A stretch of 64,000 bases of DNA from Herbaspirillum sp. RTI4 (GTDB lineage: Bacteria > Pseudomonadota > Gammaproteobacteria > Burkholderiales > Burkholderiaceae_D). Position 1 is the first letter of the stretch. Each line of letters starts with the position of its first letter. Where the stretch lies: positions 3,348,001 through 3,412,000 of the forward strand of contig NZ_JAVIWQ010000002.1 in assembly GCF_034313965.1 (NCBI RefSeq). The letters are read 5' to 3'. This document shows positions 26,850 through 36,016 of this stretch, in pieces. The notes under the pieces are model-generated. The model was not told the DNA's origin. It did no database searches and saw only the letters and a program-made list of their open reading frames with translations. Made by a program: the position numbers and the translations under genes.

Positions 26850-27468
26850 CGCGCCCCGCCTTTGGGGGTAACTCTACCCAACGCCAGAAATAATGGGGGC
26901 TGAGCGAAACGATCGCTGCCAGCAACACCGTCAGCGCAGCGAATGCCCACAAAGCCACGCCCGGTATCACGGTTGCAATTTTCAATAGTTTCACCAGCGC
27001 TACCAGAATTCCGAGCAAAAACACTTCGATCATGCCCCACGGGCGCAGGTCTTGCACAACGCGCAACAACCAGGCGAAACCGGGCGGCCGTCGCTGCTGA
27101 GACGACGGTGCCAGCAAATAAGCAAGGATTAACATTTGCAACAGAGGAAAAAGCAAGGTCGTCACCAATACCAGCGTCGCCACCAGTGGTCGCCCCTCGC
27201 GCGCCAGCATCATCACCGCGCCGATCAGCGTGGTCTGGCTGCGCAGCCCGTTCAACTCCAGTTCGATAATGGGAAAGCAATTGGCCAGCAGAAGCAACAC
27301 CAGACTGGCCAGCGTGAGCGGGAAAATCCGCCCCACCCAGTCGCCGACGTGCCGGTCCAATTCGGCATTGCAGCGCAGGCAACGAGAAACTTCATGCGGA
27401 CGCAGCGTAATTCGACGGTAAGCCGCATCACATTCTTCGCACACCAATATATCGGGGAGTTCCTCCAT
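26842..27468 (-). CDS. pqiA: Paraquat-inducible protein A, first half protein
   Basis: About 208 residues with a zinc ribbon (CEECDAAY and CLRCNAEL), four membrane segments and LLLANCFPIIEL and WGMIEVFLLGILVALVKL, the PqiA domain motifs. This is the equivalent of the first PqiA domain. The ATG at 27468 is used; an in-frame TTG at 27477 lies closer to AGGGA and may be the real start. It is the first gene of the five-part pqi operon, and the last eight bases (ATGACTGA) hold the start of the next gene. Confidence 0.87.
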   Translation of the reverse strand: MEELPDILVCEECDAAYRRITLRPHEVSRCLRCNAELDRHVGDWVGRIFPLTLASLVLLLLANCFPIIELELNGLRSQTTLIGAVMMLAREGRPLVATLVLVTTLLFPLLQMLILAYLLAPSSQQRRPPGFAWLLRVVQDLRPWGMIEVFLLGILVALVKLLKIATVIPGVALWAFAALTVLLAAIVSLSPHYFWRWVELPPKAGRDD

Positions 27469-27652
27469 CTGCTTCAATCTTTCCCTGCCTTAATTTTTCT
27501 ATCCGACAATATACCGCCATTCGACGCCTAAGCTCAGCATCAAGCACGCGATACCCCCCGATTGCCCCGGGCGCAGAGGAAAACAGTCGTCAATACGGTG
27601 TGTTAACGCAGCACACTGGCTCAATTTTATGTGAGGCCGGGCTCAATAATAC

Positions 27653-27682
27653 TTGACAAATCGCCGCCCCATCTTCTACATT
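27653..27682 (+). promoter_or_regulatory. Promoter of the leuA leader transcript
   Basis: Consensus TTGACA (27653-27658), 18-base spacer, TACATT (27677-27682). The start of transcription would fall at about 27689, exactly at the ATG of the leader peptide, which would then be translated from a leaderless mRNA. Confidence 0.65.
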
Positions 27683-27688
27683 AGCCGG

Positions 27689-27805
27689 ATGCTTAACGCA
27701 AATACCTCCCTCTTCCTCCGGTCCGACGACTCGCACAATGCTGGCACGCTGCCAGCAGAGCTATCGTTGCGACTACTATCGGCACTGCTACTACTAGCAC
27801 GCTGA
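27689..27805 (+). CDS. Leucine-rich leader peptide (LeuL-like)
   Basis: A 38-residue reading frame starting MLNANTSLFLR and ending ELSLRLLSALLLLAR. Eleven of 38 residues are Leu, and the last third uses six CTA codons, the rarest Leu codon in GC-rich genomes, including three in a row. This is the pattern of an amino-acid attenuation leader and it lies upstream of leuA on the same strand. No ribosome-binding site precedes it. Ribosome stalling at the CTA run when leucine is scarce should control expression of leuA. Inference from pattern only. Confidence 0.65.
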   Translation: MLNANTSLFLRSDDSHNAGTLPAELSLRLLSALLLLAR

Positions 27806-28127
27806 CCCGTCTTACCCCGTTTCCTATTACCGTTTCCCTGCATTACCGTTTGAGCTGTCGCACCGATTGGCAACAAATACCGAACAAACGCCATCGCCGC
27901 TACAGCACTCCCTGATTCCTTACCCTATCGAGTACGCCATGCATTTCATGCCACTTACCGCTACCACGCACACGATGTTGCCTCCCGCCACATCCCTCCG
28001 CCTGCGACTGCTACCGATCGGTTGCCTGGCCATGCGTTAGTGGCAGCCAGACAGCCCGACAGCCACAAAACAACGCATACACCAACGAAAAACCAACACA
28101 AAAACCAACGTAACCAAGAGGCCCATC
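27806..28127 (+). promoter_or_regulatory. C-rich, G-poor leader of leuA (possible Rho-loading region)
   Basis: The 320 bases between the first leader peptide and leuA have no T-run terminator. They are notably rich in C and poor in G, especially at 27905-28010 and 28060-28115 (CCACAAAACAACGCATACACC and similar). This is the composition expected of a Rho-loading site, so attenuation may be Rho-dependent. Confidence 0.4.
27939..28040 (+). CDS. Possible second leader peptide upstream of leuA
   Basis: A 33-residue frame (MHFMPLTATTHTM...), with an internal ATG at 27975 giving a 21-residue version that ends TSLRLRLLPIGCLAMR. LP-A-SLRL-LL echoes the first leader. There is no strong ribosome-binding site, and the frame may be chance. 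Confidence 0.3.
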   Translation: MHFMPLTATTHTMLPPATSLRLRLLPIGCLAMR

Positions 28128-29819
28128 ATGATGTTAAGCAACCCGGCAGCCAAATACCGCGCCTTCCCCCAAATCCCTTTGGCCGACCGCACCTGGCCGA
28201 ACCAGATCATCAACCACCCGCCGATCTGGATGAGCACCGATCTGCGCGATGGCAATCAGGCGCTGATCGAGCCGATGAGCCCGGAACGCAAACTGCGCTT
28301 TTTCGAAATGCTGGTTAAAGTCGGCCTGAAAGAAATTGAAGTGGGCTTTCCCTCTGCCTCGCAAACCGATTTCGATTTCGTGCGCAAACTGGTCGACGAA
28401 AATCGCATCCCCGACGACGTTACCATCATTGTCCTCACCCAGTCGCGCGAAGAACTGATTCGCCGCACAGTAGATTCAGTCACCGGCAGCAAGCGCGCCA
28501 TCATCCATCTTTACAACTCCGTCGCCCCGGCCTTCCGCAAAATCGTGTTCAACATGAGCCGCGAAGAGATCAAGGAAATCGCCGTCTCCGGCACCCGTCT
28601 GGTCAAGCAACTGACCGATGCCCTGCCGCAAACCGACTGGTTCTACGAATACACCCCGGAATCGTTCAGCAGCACCGAACTCGATTTCTCCAAAGACATC
28701 TGCGACGCCGTCACCGCCGTCTGGCAACCGACGCCCGAGCGCAAGATGATCATCAACATGCCCTCCACCGTCGAAGGCAGCACACCCAACATCTACGCCG
28801 ACCAGATCGAATGGATGCACCGCAATCTGGCCCGGCGCGACAGCCTGATCCTCTCCGTCCATCCGCATAACGACCGCGGCACCGCCGTCGCCTCAGCGGA
28901 ACTGGCCGTGATGGCCGGCGCGCAGCGCGTCGAAGGATGCCTGTTCGGCAACGGCGAACGCACCGGCAACGTCGATCTGGTCACGCTGGCACTGAACCTG
29001 TACACCCAAGGCGTCCATCCCGGACTGGATTTTTCGGATATCGACGTCGTGCGCCAATGTGTCGAAGAATGCAATCAGATTCCGGTTCACCCGCGTCATC
29101 CATATGTCGGCGATCTGGTCTTCACCGCCTTTTCCGGCTCGCATCAGGATGCGATCAAAAAAGGCTTCGCCAAACAAAAAGCCGACGCCTTGTGGGAAGT
29201 CCCTTATCTGCCAATCGACCCGGCCGATCTCGGTCGCAGCTACGATGCCGTCATCCGCGTCAACAGCCAGTCCGGCAAGGGCGGCATGGCCTATTTGCTG
29301 GAACAGGAATACGGCCTGTCGCTGCCGCGCCGCCTGCAAATCGAATTCAGCCGCGCCGTCCAGCGCGAAGCCGACGCCACCGGCAAGGAAATCGCTGCGT
29401 CCGATATCTACGCCATCTTCAAGCAGGAATATCTGGATCGCTCCGCCCCTTACCTGTATTGCGGCCACCGCATGAACGAAGACAGTGCGCAGGAAAAATC
29501 GATACGGATTGAAATCGACATCGAACGCGACGGCAAGAAAGTCAGCCTGTCCGGCAGCGGCAACGGCCCTATCGACGCCTTCGTCAATGCACTGGGACTG
29601 GACATCACGCTGATGGACTTCCACGAGCATTCGCTGGGAGCAGGGGCCAATGCACAAGCGGCCAGCTATATCGAAATGCGTGTGAGCGACTCCCCGACCG
29701 GTTTCGGTGTGGGCGTTGACAGCAACATCGTCACGGCCTCGTTCAAGGCAGTGCTGAGTGCCGTCAATCGTCAGATTGCATTGAATCCGGCAGTGCTGGC
29801 GGCGCGTGCAGCGGCTTGA
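28128..29819 (+). CDS. leuA: 2-isopropylmalate synthase
   Basis: A 563-residue LeuA of the longer type. It condenses acetyl-CoA with 2-oxoisovalerate, the first committed step to leucine. Seen are [15 protein letters not shown] with the metal Asp, the [14 protein letters not shown] loop, [13 protein letters not shown] with metal-binding His residues, and [16 protein letters not shown]. The C-terminal regulatory domain (about 430-555) has [12 protein letters not shown], for leucine feedback inhibition. AAGAGG precedes the ATG pair. It is a single-gene unit behind a leader. Confidence 0.95.
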   Translation: MMLSNPAAKYRAFPQIPLADRTWPNQIINHPPIWMSTDLRDGNQALIEPMSPERKLRFFEMLVKVGLKEIEVGFPSASQTDFDFVRKLVDENRIPDDVTIIVLTQSREELIRRTVDSVTGSKRAIIHLYNSVAPAFRKIVFNMSREEIKEIAVSGTRLVKQLTDALPQTDWFYEYTPESFSSTELDFSKDICDAVTAVWQPTPERKMIINMPSTVEGSTPNIYADQIEWMHRNLARRDSLILSVHPHNDRGTAVASAELAVMAGAQRVEGCLFGNGERTGNVDLVTLALNLYTQGVHPGLDFSDIDVVRQCVEECNQIPVHPRHPYVGDLVFTAFSGSHQDAIKKGFAKQKADALWEVPYLPIDPADLGRSYDAVIRVNSQSGKGGMAYLLEQEYGLSLPRRLQIEFSRAVQREADATGKEIAASDIYAIFKQEYLDRSAPYLYCGHRMNEDSAQEKSIRIEIDIERDGKKVSLSGSGNGPIDAFVNALGLDITLMDFHEHSLGAGANAQAASYIEMRVSDSPTGFGVGVDSNIVTASFKAVLSAVNRQIALNPAVLAARAAA

Positions 29820-29868
29820 TTTTTTCTTTAAGCGCACACCGGGCAGACTAGGGTCTGCCTGACAAAAT

Positions 29869-29901
29869 AAAAATTGCCGGTCTTCAAAGCCGGCAATTTT
29901 T
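29869..29901. terminator. Bidirectional terminator between leuA and egtB
   Basis: Perfect 12-bp stem AAAAATTGCCGG / CCGGCAATTTTT with a 9-base loop, between convergent genes. A second small hairpin (GGCAGAC/GTCTGCC, 29842-29859) precedes it. Confidence 0.9.
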
Positions 29902-29935
29902 ACGTCTGCTGCACATCGTTGCACTCCGACACCGA

Positions 29936-31153
29936 TCAGGATCTGGCCAGTCGAATTCCACTCAATTGCCAGCGAACCGTCGCCGGGAAAAAATTGCGAT
30001 AACTGTGACGCGCATGGCCCGATGGCGTCGCGCTGGAGGAACCGCGCAGCACATACTGGTTCACCATGAATTTGCCGTTGTATTCGCCCACCGCCCCGGC
30101 GGGAATGGCGTAACCGGGATACGGCGCATAGCTGCTGCTGGTCCATTGCCAGGCAGTGCCGAAAAAGTCTCCGTCCGATCCGCTATCGACTGCCGCCAGC
30201 TCCCACTCCGCCTCCGTCGGCAAGCGCGCATCGGCCCAGCGGGCGTAGGCTTCCGCTTCAAAATAACTCACATGCCGCACCGCCTGCTCCATTTCCAGCG
30301 GCTGCATGCCATGCAATCCGAATTCTTCCCAACCGGTAGCGCTCTCGCGCCAGTACAGCGGATGTTGCCACTGATGCCGGCCAACCCAGTCCCAGCCTTC
30401 TGCCAGCCAATAACGGACATTGCGATAGCCGCCCTCTTCGACAAAGGCCAGATACTCGCGGTTACTGACCAAGCGCGGTGCGAGCGAAAAAGCTTCGATG
30501 AATTCTCTGTGCGCAGGCAGTTCGTTGTCGAAACAAAATCCTGTGCCGCGATGGCCGATTGTGCGCACCCCTGCGTCGAAAGTATGCCAGTCGGGCGCTG
30601 CCGAAACCGTCGCCGCAAGCGGCTTAGGAGCGCTACTGCTCAAATAGGCGGGTTTCAAGGGATTGATCGACAACAAGTGCTGGATATCGGTCAGCATCAG
30701 CTCCTGATGCTGCTGCTCGTGATGCAGACCCAGTTCCAGCAATGGCCCGACGACGTCGGCTTGCGCTTGCGCTTGCGAGCGGATCAACTCAGCGATACGG
30801 CGATCCACATCGGCCCGATACGCCAGCACCTCGCCGAGACTCGGGCGCGTCAGCAAGCCGCGCTGGGCGCGGGTAAATTGCTCGCCCACGCCTTCGTAAT
30901 AGGAATTGAACAGCATCCGAAACGCCGGGTGAAACGGCTGAAAATCCGCCTCATGCGCTTCCAGAATGAAGGTTTCGAAAAACCAGGTGGTATGCGCCAG
31001 ATGCCATTTCATCGGGCTGGCATCCGCCATCGATTGCGCGCCGCAATCCTCCGCCGACAGAGGCGCGGCCAGTTTCAGCGAATCTGCCCGTACGGCATCG
31101 AAGCGTTGCCGCAACGATGAGCAATCCAGTAAATCCGTAATGTGAACTTGCAT
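29936..31153 (-). CDS. egtB: Ergothioneine biosynthesis sulfoxide synthase EgtB-like protein
   Basis: A 405-residue two-domain protein: an N-terminal DinB_2-like domain with the iron-binding pattern HLAHTTWFFE and GLHHEQQHQELMLTD, and a C-terminal FGE-sulfatase-type domain (PAHREFIEAFSLAPRLVSNREYLAF in pieces, RLPTEAEWELAA, RGSSSATPSGHARHSYRNFF). It should join hercynine to a thiol with oxygen and iron. The start at 31153 has GGAG six bases upstream. It follows egtD after 60 bases. The thiol donor (gamma-glutamylcysteine or cysteine) cannot be read here. Confidence 0.9.
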   Translation of the reverse strand: MQVHITDLLDCSSLRQRFDAVRADSLKLAAPLSAEDCGAQSMADASPMKWHLAHTTWFFETFILEAHEADFQPFHPAFRMLFNSYYEGVGEQFTRAQRGLLTRPSLGEVLAYRADVDRRIAELIRSQAQAQADVVGPLLELGLHHEQQHQELMLTDIQHLLSINPLKPAYLSSSAPKPLAATVSAAPDWHTFDAGVRTIGHRGTGFCFDNELPAHREFIEAFSLAPRLVSNREYLAFVEEGGYRNVRYWLAEGWDWVGRHQWQHPLYWRESATGWEEFGLHGMQPLEMEQAVRHVSYFEAEAYARWADARLPTEAEWELAAVDSGSDGDFFGTAWQWTSSSYAPYPGYAIPAGAVGEYNGKFMVNQYVLRGSSSATPSGHARHSYRNFFPATVRWQLSGIRLARS

Positions 31154-31213
31154 TGCCACTCCGTATAAAAAGCTTGAATATCCGCTCAAGAGCAGAGATT
31201 TTAGCGACGCTGC

Positions 31214-32236
31214 TTACACAGCCCGCGCATGGCACACCATGAACCACCGCTGCGGATCGAACCACTGGCTGATCTCACCGAAACCGGCTTGCCCCAGCAA
31301 GTCGGCAAAGCCTTCGGCCGTAAATTTATAGCTGCTTTCGGTATGAATGCGCTCACCCTGCTGAAAGCGGCGCTGGCCGCCGTTGCGCCAATGCACCAGC
31401 ACATCGCGCCGGGCTTCCAGATGCATTTCCACGCGCTGCAATTTGGCATTGAAAAATCCACGGTGCTGCCAGTCGCGCAAAGCGAAATCGGCGTCCAGCA
31501 AGCGGTTCAGATGGCGCAGCAGATTCAGATTGAACGCCGCCGTCACGCCCAGCTCATCGTCATACGCCGCATTGAGCAGCGTCGGCGCTTTGACCAGATC
31601 GACGCCCAGCAATACACCGCCCGCCTCGCCGGTGGGCAGCGCCTGCCGCAAACGGCGCAGAAATTGCAAAGCCTCGGCAGGAGCGAAGTTGCCCAGCGAG
31701 GAGCCGGGGTAAAAGAACAAGCGATGTTCGCGCTGCACCGAATCCGGCAGCGCCAGCACGCTGGAAAAATCCATCCCCACTTCCTGAATCGGCAATTGTG
31801 GGAAACGCTGACGCAAGCCCTCGACCGCCGCGCCCAGAAAATCGACGGAAATATCAACCGGCACATACTGCCGCGGCAACAAGGAAGGGAATAGACGCGC
31901 TGCCTTGGCGCAATTGCCGGCGCCCAGATCAATCAAGGTGACGCCGGTACCGGTCGCTGCCGCGATGTCCTCGCCGTGAAGTTCGAAAATCGCCGCTTCG
32001 GTGCGCGTAGGGTAATACTCCGGCAGTTCGCAAATCGCCTCAAACAGGCGCGAACCGAGCGCATCGTAGAGAAACTTGGGCGATACCTGCGCTGTCGGGG
32101 CCAGCAGACCCTGCTGCAGCTCGTCCAGGGTGTCGTCGTGGGGATTGGGGGAGGACGTATCGTTACCGGAACGGTCATTCAGAATCTTGCCTGCTACGGG
32201 AGGAACTACCACATAGGGTTCAGTCATTGGCTCCAT
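31214..32236 (-). CDS. egtD: L-histidine N-alpha-methyltransferase EgtD
   Basis: A 340-residue methyltransferase of the EgtD family that trimethylates histidine to hercynine. Motifs: PKFLYDALGSRLFEAICELPEYYPTRTE (in part, around residues 53-78), SAM loop LIDLGAGNCAKAARL, and FFYPGSSLGNFAP. The ATG at 32236 has AGGAG five or six bases upstream. With egtB downstream it forms a minimal two-gene ergothioneine operon, divergent from an ABC exporter gene. Confidence 0.92.
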   Translation of the reverse strand: MEPMTEPYVVVPPVAGKILNDRSGNDTSSPNPHDDTLDELQQGLLAPTAQVSPKFLYDALGSRLFEAICELPEYYPTRTEAAIFELHGEDIAAATGTGVTLIDLGAGNCAKAARLFPSLLPRQYVPVDISVDFLGAAVEGLRQRFPQLPIQEVGMDFSSVLALPDSVQREHRLFFYPGSSLGNFAPAEALQFLRRLRQALPTGEAGGVLLGVDLVKAPTLLNAAYDDELGVTAAFNLNLLRHLNRLLDADFALRDWQHRGFFNAKLQRVEMHLEARRDVLVHWRNGGQRRFQQGERIHTESSYKFTAEGFADLLGQAGFGEISQWFDPQRWFMVCHARAV

Positions 32237-32499
32237 CAGTTCTCCTGGTTATCTGCCTGAGGGTGTTCCACCGCATCAAGCGATGCAACATCCTGCGCTG
32301 CGATGCAATACACTAGCGAATTGACCGCAGCGTAGTCGATTAATGAGATATCCATAAAATACGTGGTCGCAAGTATAAGCTTATGTGATTTTTTTATCGG
32401 ACTAGGGTCTGTATCAGAACCCAAGGACCTCCCCCGACAGCCCGCCCACCAGCACCACCGGCAGTGCAACTCTTATTTTGACTTTCTGACTTTGTGACT

Positions 32500-34296
32500 A
32501 TGACCACCATCGAATCGGCAACACCCGCGCCTAAAAATAAAAGCAGTCTTCGCACTCTTGTCGGTCTGTTCCCCTTCCTGAAGCCTTACCGGCGGCAAAT
32601 CCTGCTGGCCGGTCTGGCGCTGGTGACGGCCGCTGCGTCCACGCTGACCATACCGTATGCCTTCAAGCAGATGATCGATCTCGGCTTCGGCGCGGGAGGC
32701 ATCAGCAACGCCACCCATATCGATCTGTATTTTCTGGCGCTGTTTGCCGTCGCCTGCGTGCTGGGACTGGCCACGGCCGCCCGGTTTTACATGGTGTCCT
32801 GGCTGGGCGAACGCGTGACGGCCGACCTGCGCAGCGCGGTCTACGCCCATGTCTTGCTGCAAAGTCCGCAGTTTTTTGAAACTACCAAGACCGGCGAAGT
32901 GCTGTCGCGCCTGACTACCGACACCACGCTGATCCAGACGCTGGTCGGCACCAGCATTTCGATGGCATTGCGCAATGTGCTGCTCTTCGTCGGCGGCCTC
33001 GGCCTGCTGTTTTTCACCAGCGTCAAGCTGTCCGCAATCATTATCGTGATGCTGGCACTGGTGGTGGTGCCCATCGTTTTTTTCGGTCGCCGCGTACGCA
33101 AACTCTCGCGCGAATCGCAAGACCGGGTGGCCGATGCCTCCGGTCTGGCAGGAGAAATCCTCAACGCCATGCCCATCGTGCAAGCCTATACGCATGAAGA
33201 AATCGAAGCCGGCCGCTTCGGCTCTTCCATCGAACGCGCCTTCAGCACGGCCATGCAGCGCATCCGCGCACGGTCTATTCTGACCGCGCTGGCCATCGTG
33301 CTGGTGTTCGGCGCCATCGTGTTCGTGCTGTGGCTGGGCGCGCATGCGGTCATCCAAGGCAAGATGAGCGGCGGCCAGCTCGGCCAGTTCATCCTGTACG
33401 CCGCCATGGTGGCCGGTTCGCTGGGTGCCTTGTCGGAAGTCTTGGGTGATGCCCAGCGTGCCGCCGGTGCCGCCGAACGTCTGCTCGATCTGCTGACGGC
33501 GCATTCGCCGGTGCAATCGCCGCTGCTGCCGGAAACCCTGCCGCCGCGTGCCGCTGCGGGTGCCGCGCTGTCCTTGCAGCAAGTTAACTTTTACTACCCG
33601 TCCCGTCCTGATGGTGCCGCGCTAAGCGATCTCTCGCTCAACATTGCGGCTGGCGAAACCGTCGCCGTGGTCGGTCCCTCGGGCGCTGGTAAAACCACGC
33701 TGTTCCAGTTGCTGCTGCGCTTTTACGATCCGCAACAGGGTGCAATCCTGCTCGATGGCGTCGATATCCGCCATCTCGAATTGCACACCCTGCGCAACGC
33801 TATCGGCATCGTGCCGCAAGACACGGTGATTTTTTCCGAGAACGCCATGGAAAATATTCGCTACGGTCGTCCTGAAGCCAGCGACGCCGAAGTCATTGCC
33901 GCGGCCCGCATGGCCGCGGCGCATGAGTTCATTGAACGTCTGCCGGAAGGCTATCAATCCTTCCTGGGCGAACGCGGTGTGCGGCTGTCAGGCGGTCAAC
34001 GCCAGCGCATTGCTATTGCCCGCGCGCTGCTTAAGAATCCGCCGCTGCTGCTGCTGGACGAAGCCACCAGCGCGCTGGACGCCGAATCCGAACGCGCCGT
34101 ACAAGGCGCGCTGGAAGCCGCCATGCAGGGGCGCACCACGCTGGTCATTGCGCACCGATTGGCAACCGTGCAGCGCGCCGACCGCATCCTCGTGCTGGAA
34201 AACGGCTGCATCGTGGAAACCGGCACCCATGCCGAACTGGTCGCGCTAGACGGTTTGTACGCCAGTCTGGCGGCCCTGCAATTCCAGACGGATTAA
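32500..34296 (+). CDS. ABC exporter, fused membrane and ATPase domains
   Basis: A 598-residue half-transporter of the MsbA/ABCB type: six membrane segments (about 30-310) followed by an ATPase with Walker [33 protein letters not shown] and Walker B LLLLDEATSALD. As a homodimer it should export a lipid, drug or peptide; the substrate is unknown. The ATG at 32500 is used; an in-frame GTG two codons upstream is also possible, and neither has a clear ribosome-binding site. It is divergent from egtD across 263 bases with no other gene. Confidence 0.88.
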   Translation: MTTIESATPAPKNKSSLRTLVGLFPFLKPYRRQILLAGLALVTAAASTLTIPYAFKQMIDLGFGAGGISNATHIDLYFLALFAVACVLGLATAARFYMVSWLGERVTADLRSAVYAHVLLQSPQFFETTKTGEVLSRLTTDTTLIQTLVGTSISMALRNVLLFVGGLGLLFFTSVKLSAIIIVMLALVVVPIVFFGRRVRKLSRESQDRVADASGLAGEILNAMPIVQAYTHEEIEAGRFGSSIERAFSTAMQRIRARSILTALAIVLVFGAIVFVLWLGAHAVIQGKMSGGQLGQFILYAAMVAGSLGALSEVLGDAQRAAGAAERLLDLLTAHSPVQSPLLPETLPPRAAAGAALSLQQVNFYYPSRPDGAALSDLSLNIAAGETVAVVGPSGAGKTTLFQLLLRFYDPQQGAILLDGVDIRHLELHTLRNAIGIVPQDTVIFSENAMENIRYGRPEASDAEVIAAARMAAAHEFIERLPEGYQSFLGERGVRLSGGQRQRIAIARALLKNPPLLLLDEATSALDAESERAVQGALEAAMQGRTTLVIAHRLATVQRADRILVLENGCIVETGTHAELVALDGLYASLAALQFQTD

Positions 34297-34403
34297 GCAG
34301 GCTTCAAGGAACTGTAACGGGCGCGGCCGGCGCAAAACCGGCCGCGCTATACGCAGAAACCCGAAATAAAATAGACTGCTCTTTTCCTTTTCCGGAGTTC
34401 CCG

Positions 34404-35525
34404 ATGAGCAGTACTCTCTTTTCCCCACTGCGCTTGCGCGGCGTAACCCTTCCTAACCGCATCGCCGTCTCGCCCATGTGCCAGTACAGCGCCGAGGATG
34501 GCTTCGCCAATGACTGGCATATGGTGCATCTGAGCAGCCGCGCCGTCGGCGGTGCCGGTCTGGTCATTACCGAAGCCGCTGCCGTGCAGGCCGAAGGTCG
34601 CATCACGCCGCAAGATCTGGGTATCTGGAAAGACGAGCACATCGCCCCGCTGCAACGCATTACGCGCTTCATCGAACAACAGGGTTCTGTCCCGGGTATT
34701 CAGCTGGCCCATGCAGGACGCAAGGCCAGTTCGCACATCCCTTGGGCCAGCCAGTCCGGCAGCGTGGAAATCGGTCAGGGCGGCTGGCAACCGGTTGGCC
34801 CGTCGGCCATCGCCTTCGATTCCCACTCCACTACGCCCAGCGCCATGAGCCTGGCGGAAATCGCTGCATTGACACAGGCCTTGGTCGACGCGACAGAACG
34901 CTCCTTGCGCGCCGGTTTCAAAGTCGTCGAAGTCCATGCGGCGCACGGCTATTTGCTGCATGCCTTTTTGTCGCCACTGAGCAATCAACGCACCGACGAG
35001 TACGGCGGCAGCTTCGAGAACCGTATTCGTTTGCTGCTGGAAGTTTCCACGGCGGTGCGACAGGCATGGCCGGCGGAATTGCCGGTATTTGTCCGCTTGT
35101 CGGCCACCGACTGGATGGACGGCGGCTGGACGGCCGACGAAACGGTCGCGGTCTCGGCCTTGCTGCGCGAACTGGGCATCGATCTGATCGATGTCTCCAG
35201 CGGCGGTACCGATGCGGCGGCGGTGATTCCGGTCGGCCCCGGCTACCAGACCGCGTTCGCGGCACGCGTCCGGCAGGAAGCGCGTATTGCCAGCGGCGCG
35301 GTCGGCATGATCACTAACGCGGTGCAGGCTGAGCACATCCTGCGCACCGGACAGGCCGATCTGGTGCTGCTGGCGCGGGAACTCTTGCGCGATCCTTACT
35401 GGCCGCTGCACGCCGCCGAAGAATTGCGCGCCGCCACGCCGTGGCCGCCACAGTACCTGCGGGCGTCGTCGTCGAGCAAAACGCTGCGTCGGGCGGAAGT
35501 GGATTACAGCGGCAAGAAGGAATAA
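34404..35525 (+). CDS. NADH:flavin oxidoreductase, old yellow enzyme (YqjM type)
   Basis: A 373-residue FMN-dependent TIM-barrel enzyme. SPMCQYSA at residues 23-30 with its redox-tuning Cys marks the YqjM-like subclass; QLAHAGRKAS, VEVHAAHGYLLHAFLSP (substrate-binding His) and LSNQRTDEYGGSFENR are the family motifs. It reduces activated C=C bonds such as enones or nitro compounds with NAD(P)H. TCCGGAG precedes the ATG. The physiological substrate is unknown. Confidence 0.92.
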   Translation: MSSTLFSPLRLRGVTLPNRIAVSPMCQYSAEDGFANDWHMVHLSSRAVGGAGLVITEAAAVQAEGRITPQDLGIWKDEHIAPLQRITRFIEQQGSVPGIQLAHAGRKASSHIPWASQSGSVEIGQGGWQPVGPSAIAFDSHSTTPSAMSLAEIAALTQALVDATERSLRAGFKVVEVHAAHGYLLHAFLSPLSNQRTDEYGGSFENRIRLLLEVSTAVRQAWPAELPVFVRLSATDWMDGGWTADETVAVSALLRELGIDLIDVSSGGTDAAAVIPVGPGYQTAFAARVRQEARIASGAVGMITNAVQAEHILRTGQADLVLLARELLRDPYWPLHAAEELRAATPWPPQYLRASSSSKTLRRAEVDYSGKKE

Positions 35526-35602
35526 CGCGCTGTCCCTGAGTCGCTATGTTGGAATGGTGGCCTGGGGGATTTTCCCGTTGAGGGAAATGCTCGGTGGCGG
35601 GA

Positions 35603-35643
35603 GGTGTTGCGGCACATTGGCACTCCCGGTGTGCCGCAACACC
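35603..35643. terminator. Large hairpin after the old yellow enzyme gene
   Basis: Perfect 14-bp inverted repeat GGTGTTGCGGCACA / TGTGCCGCAACACC with a 13-base loop, between convergent genes. No T-run follows, so it may be a Rho-type stop or a repetitive palindromic element. Confidence 0.5.
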
Positions 35644-35728
35644 CTTCGATACGCCTTGCGGTCTACTCAGGAGGAACGGGGGAGATACATTGCACTTATT
35701 CAGGAAAAATACCCGGATACACTTATCG

Positions 35729-36016
35729 TCAGACGTGAATTTTGACAGTCAGATCAAGGCCAAGCGCGTTCATCACGGCAAGCGTGGTTTTCAAGGTCGG
35801 ATTGCCGTTCTCACTAAAAGAACGATATAGCTGCTCACGGGAAAGTCCCGTTTGTCCGGCAATTTGCGCCATCCCCTTTGCACGAGCGACCACGCCTAGC
35901 GCATGCGCTATATAACTGGCGTCGTTCGTCTCAAACGCTTCGGCCATGAAGCTCGCCATTGCTTCGTCAGAAGCCAAATTCTCAGCGGGATCATAGGTGG
36001 TCAGTTTTTCAGTCAT
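35729..36016 (-). CDS. Addiction module antidote protein (HigA-like, HTH)
   Basis: A 95-residue antitoxin of the TIGR02684 type: a start TYDPAENL, then a helix-turn-helix (GMAQIAGQTGLSREQLYRSF) and the family ending GNPTLKTTLAVMNALGLDL. It should neutralise a RelE/ParE-type killer and repress its own operon. The ATG at 36016 overlaps the toxin's last bases (ATGACTGA), the usual toxin-first order. The toxin gene beside it is damaged, so this antitoxin is apparently orphaned. Confidence 0.88.
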   Translation of the reverse strand: MTEKLTTYDPAENLASDEAMASFMAEAFETNDASYIAHALGVVARAKGMAQIAGQTGLSREQLYRSFSENGNPTLKTTLAVMNALGLDLTVKIHV

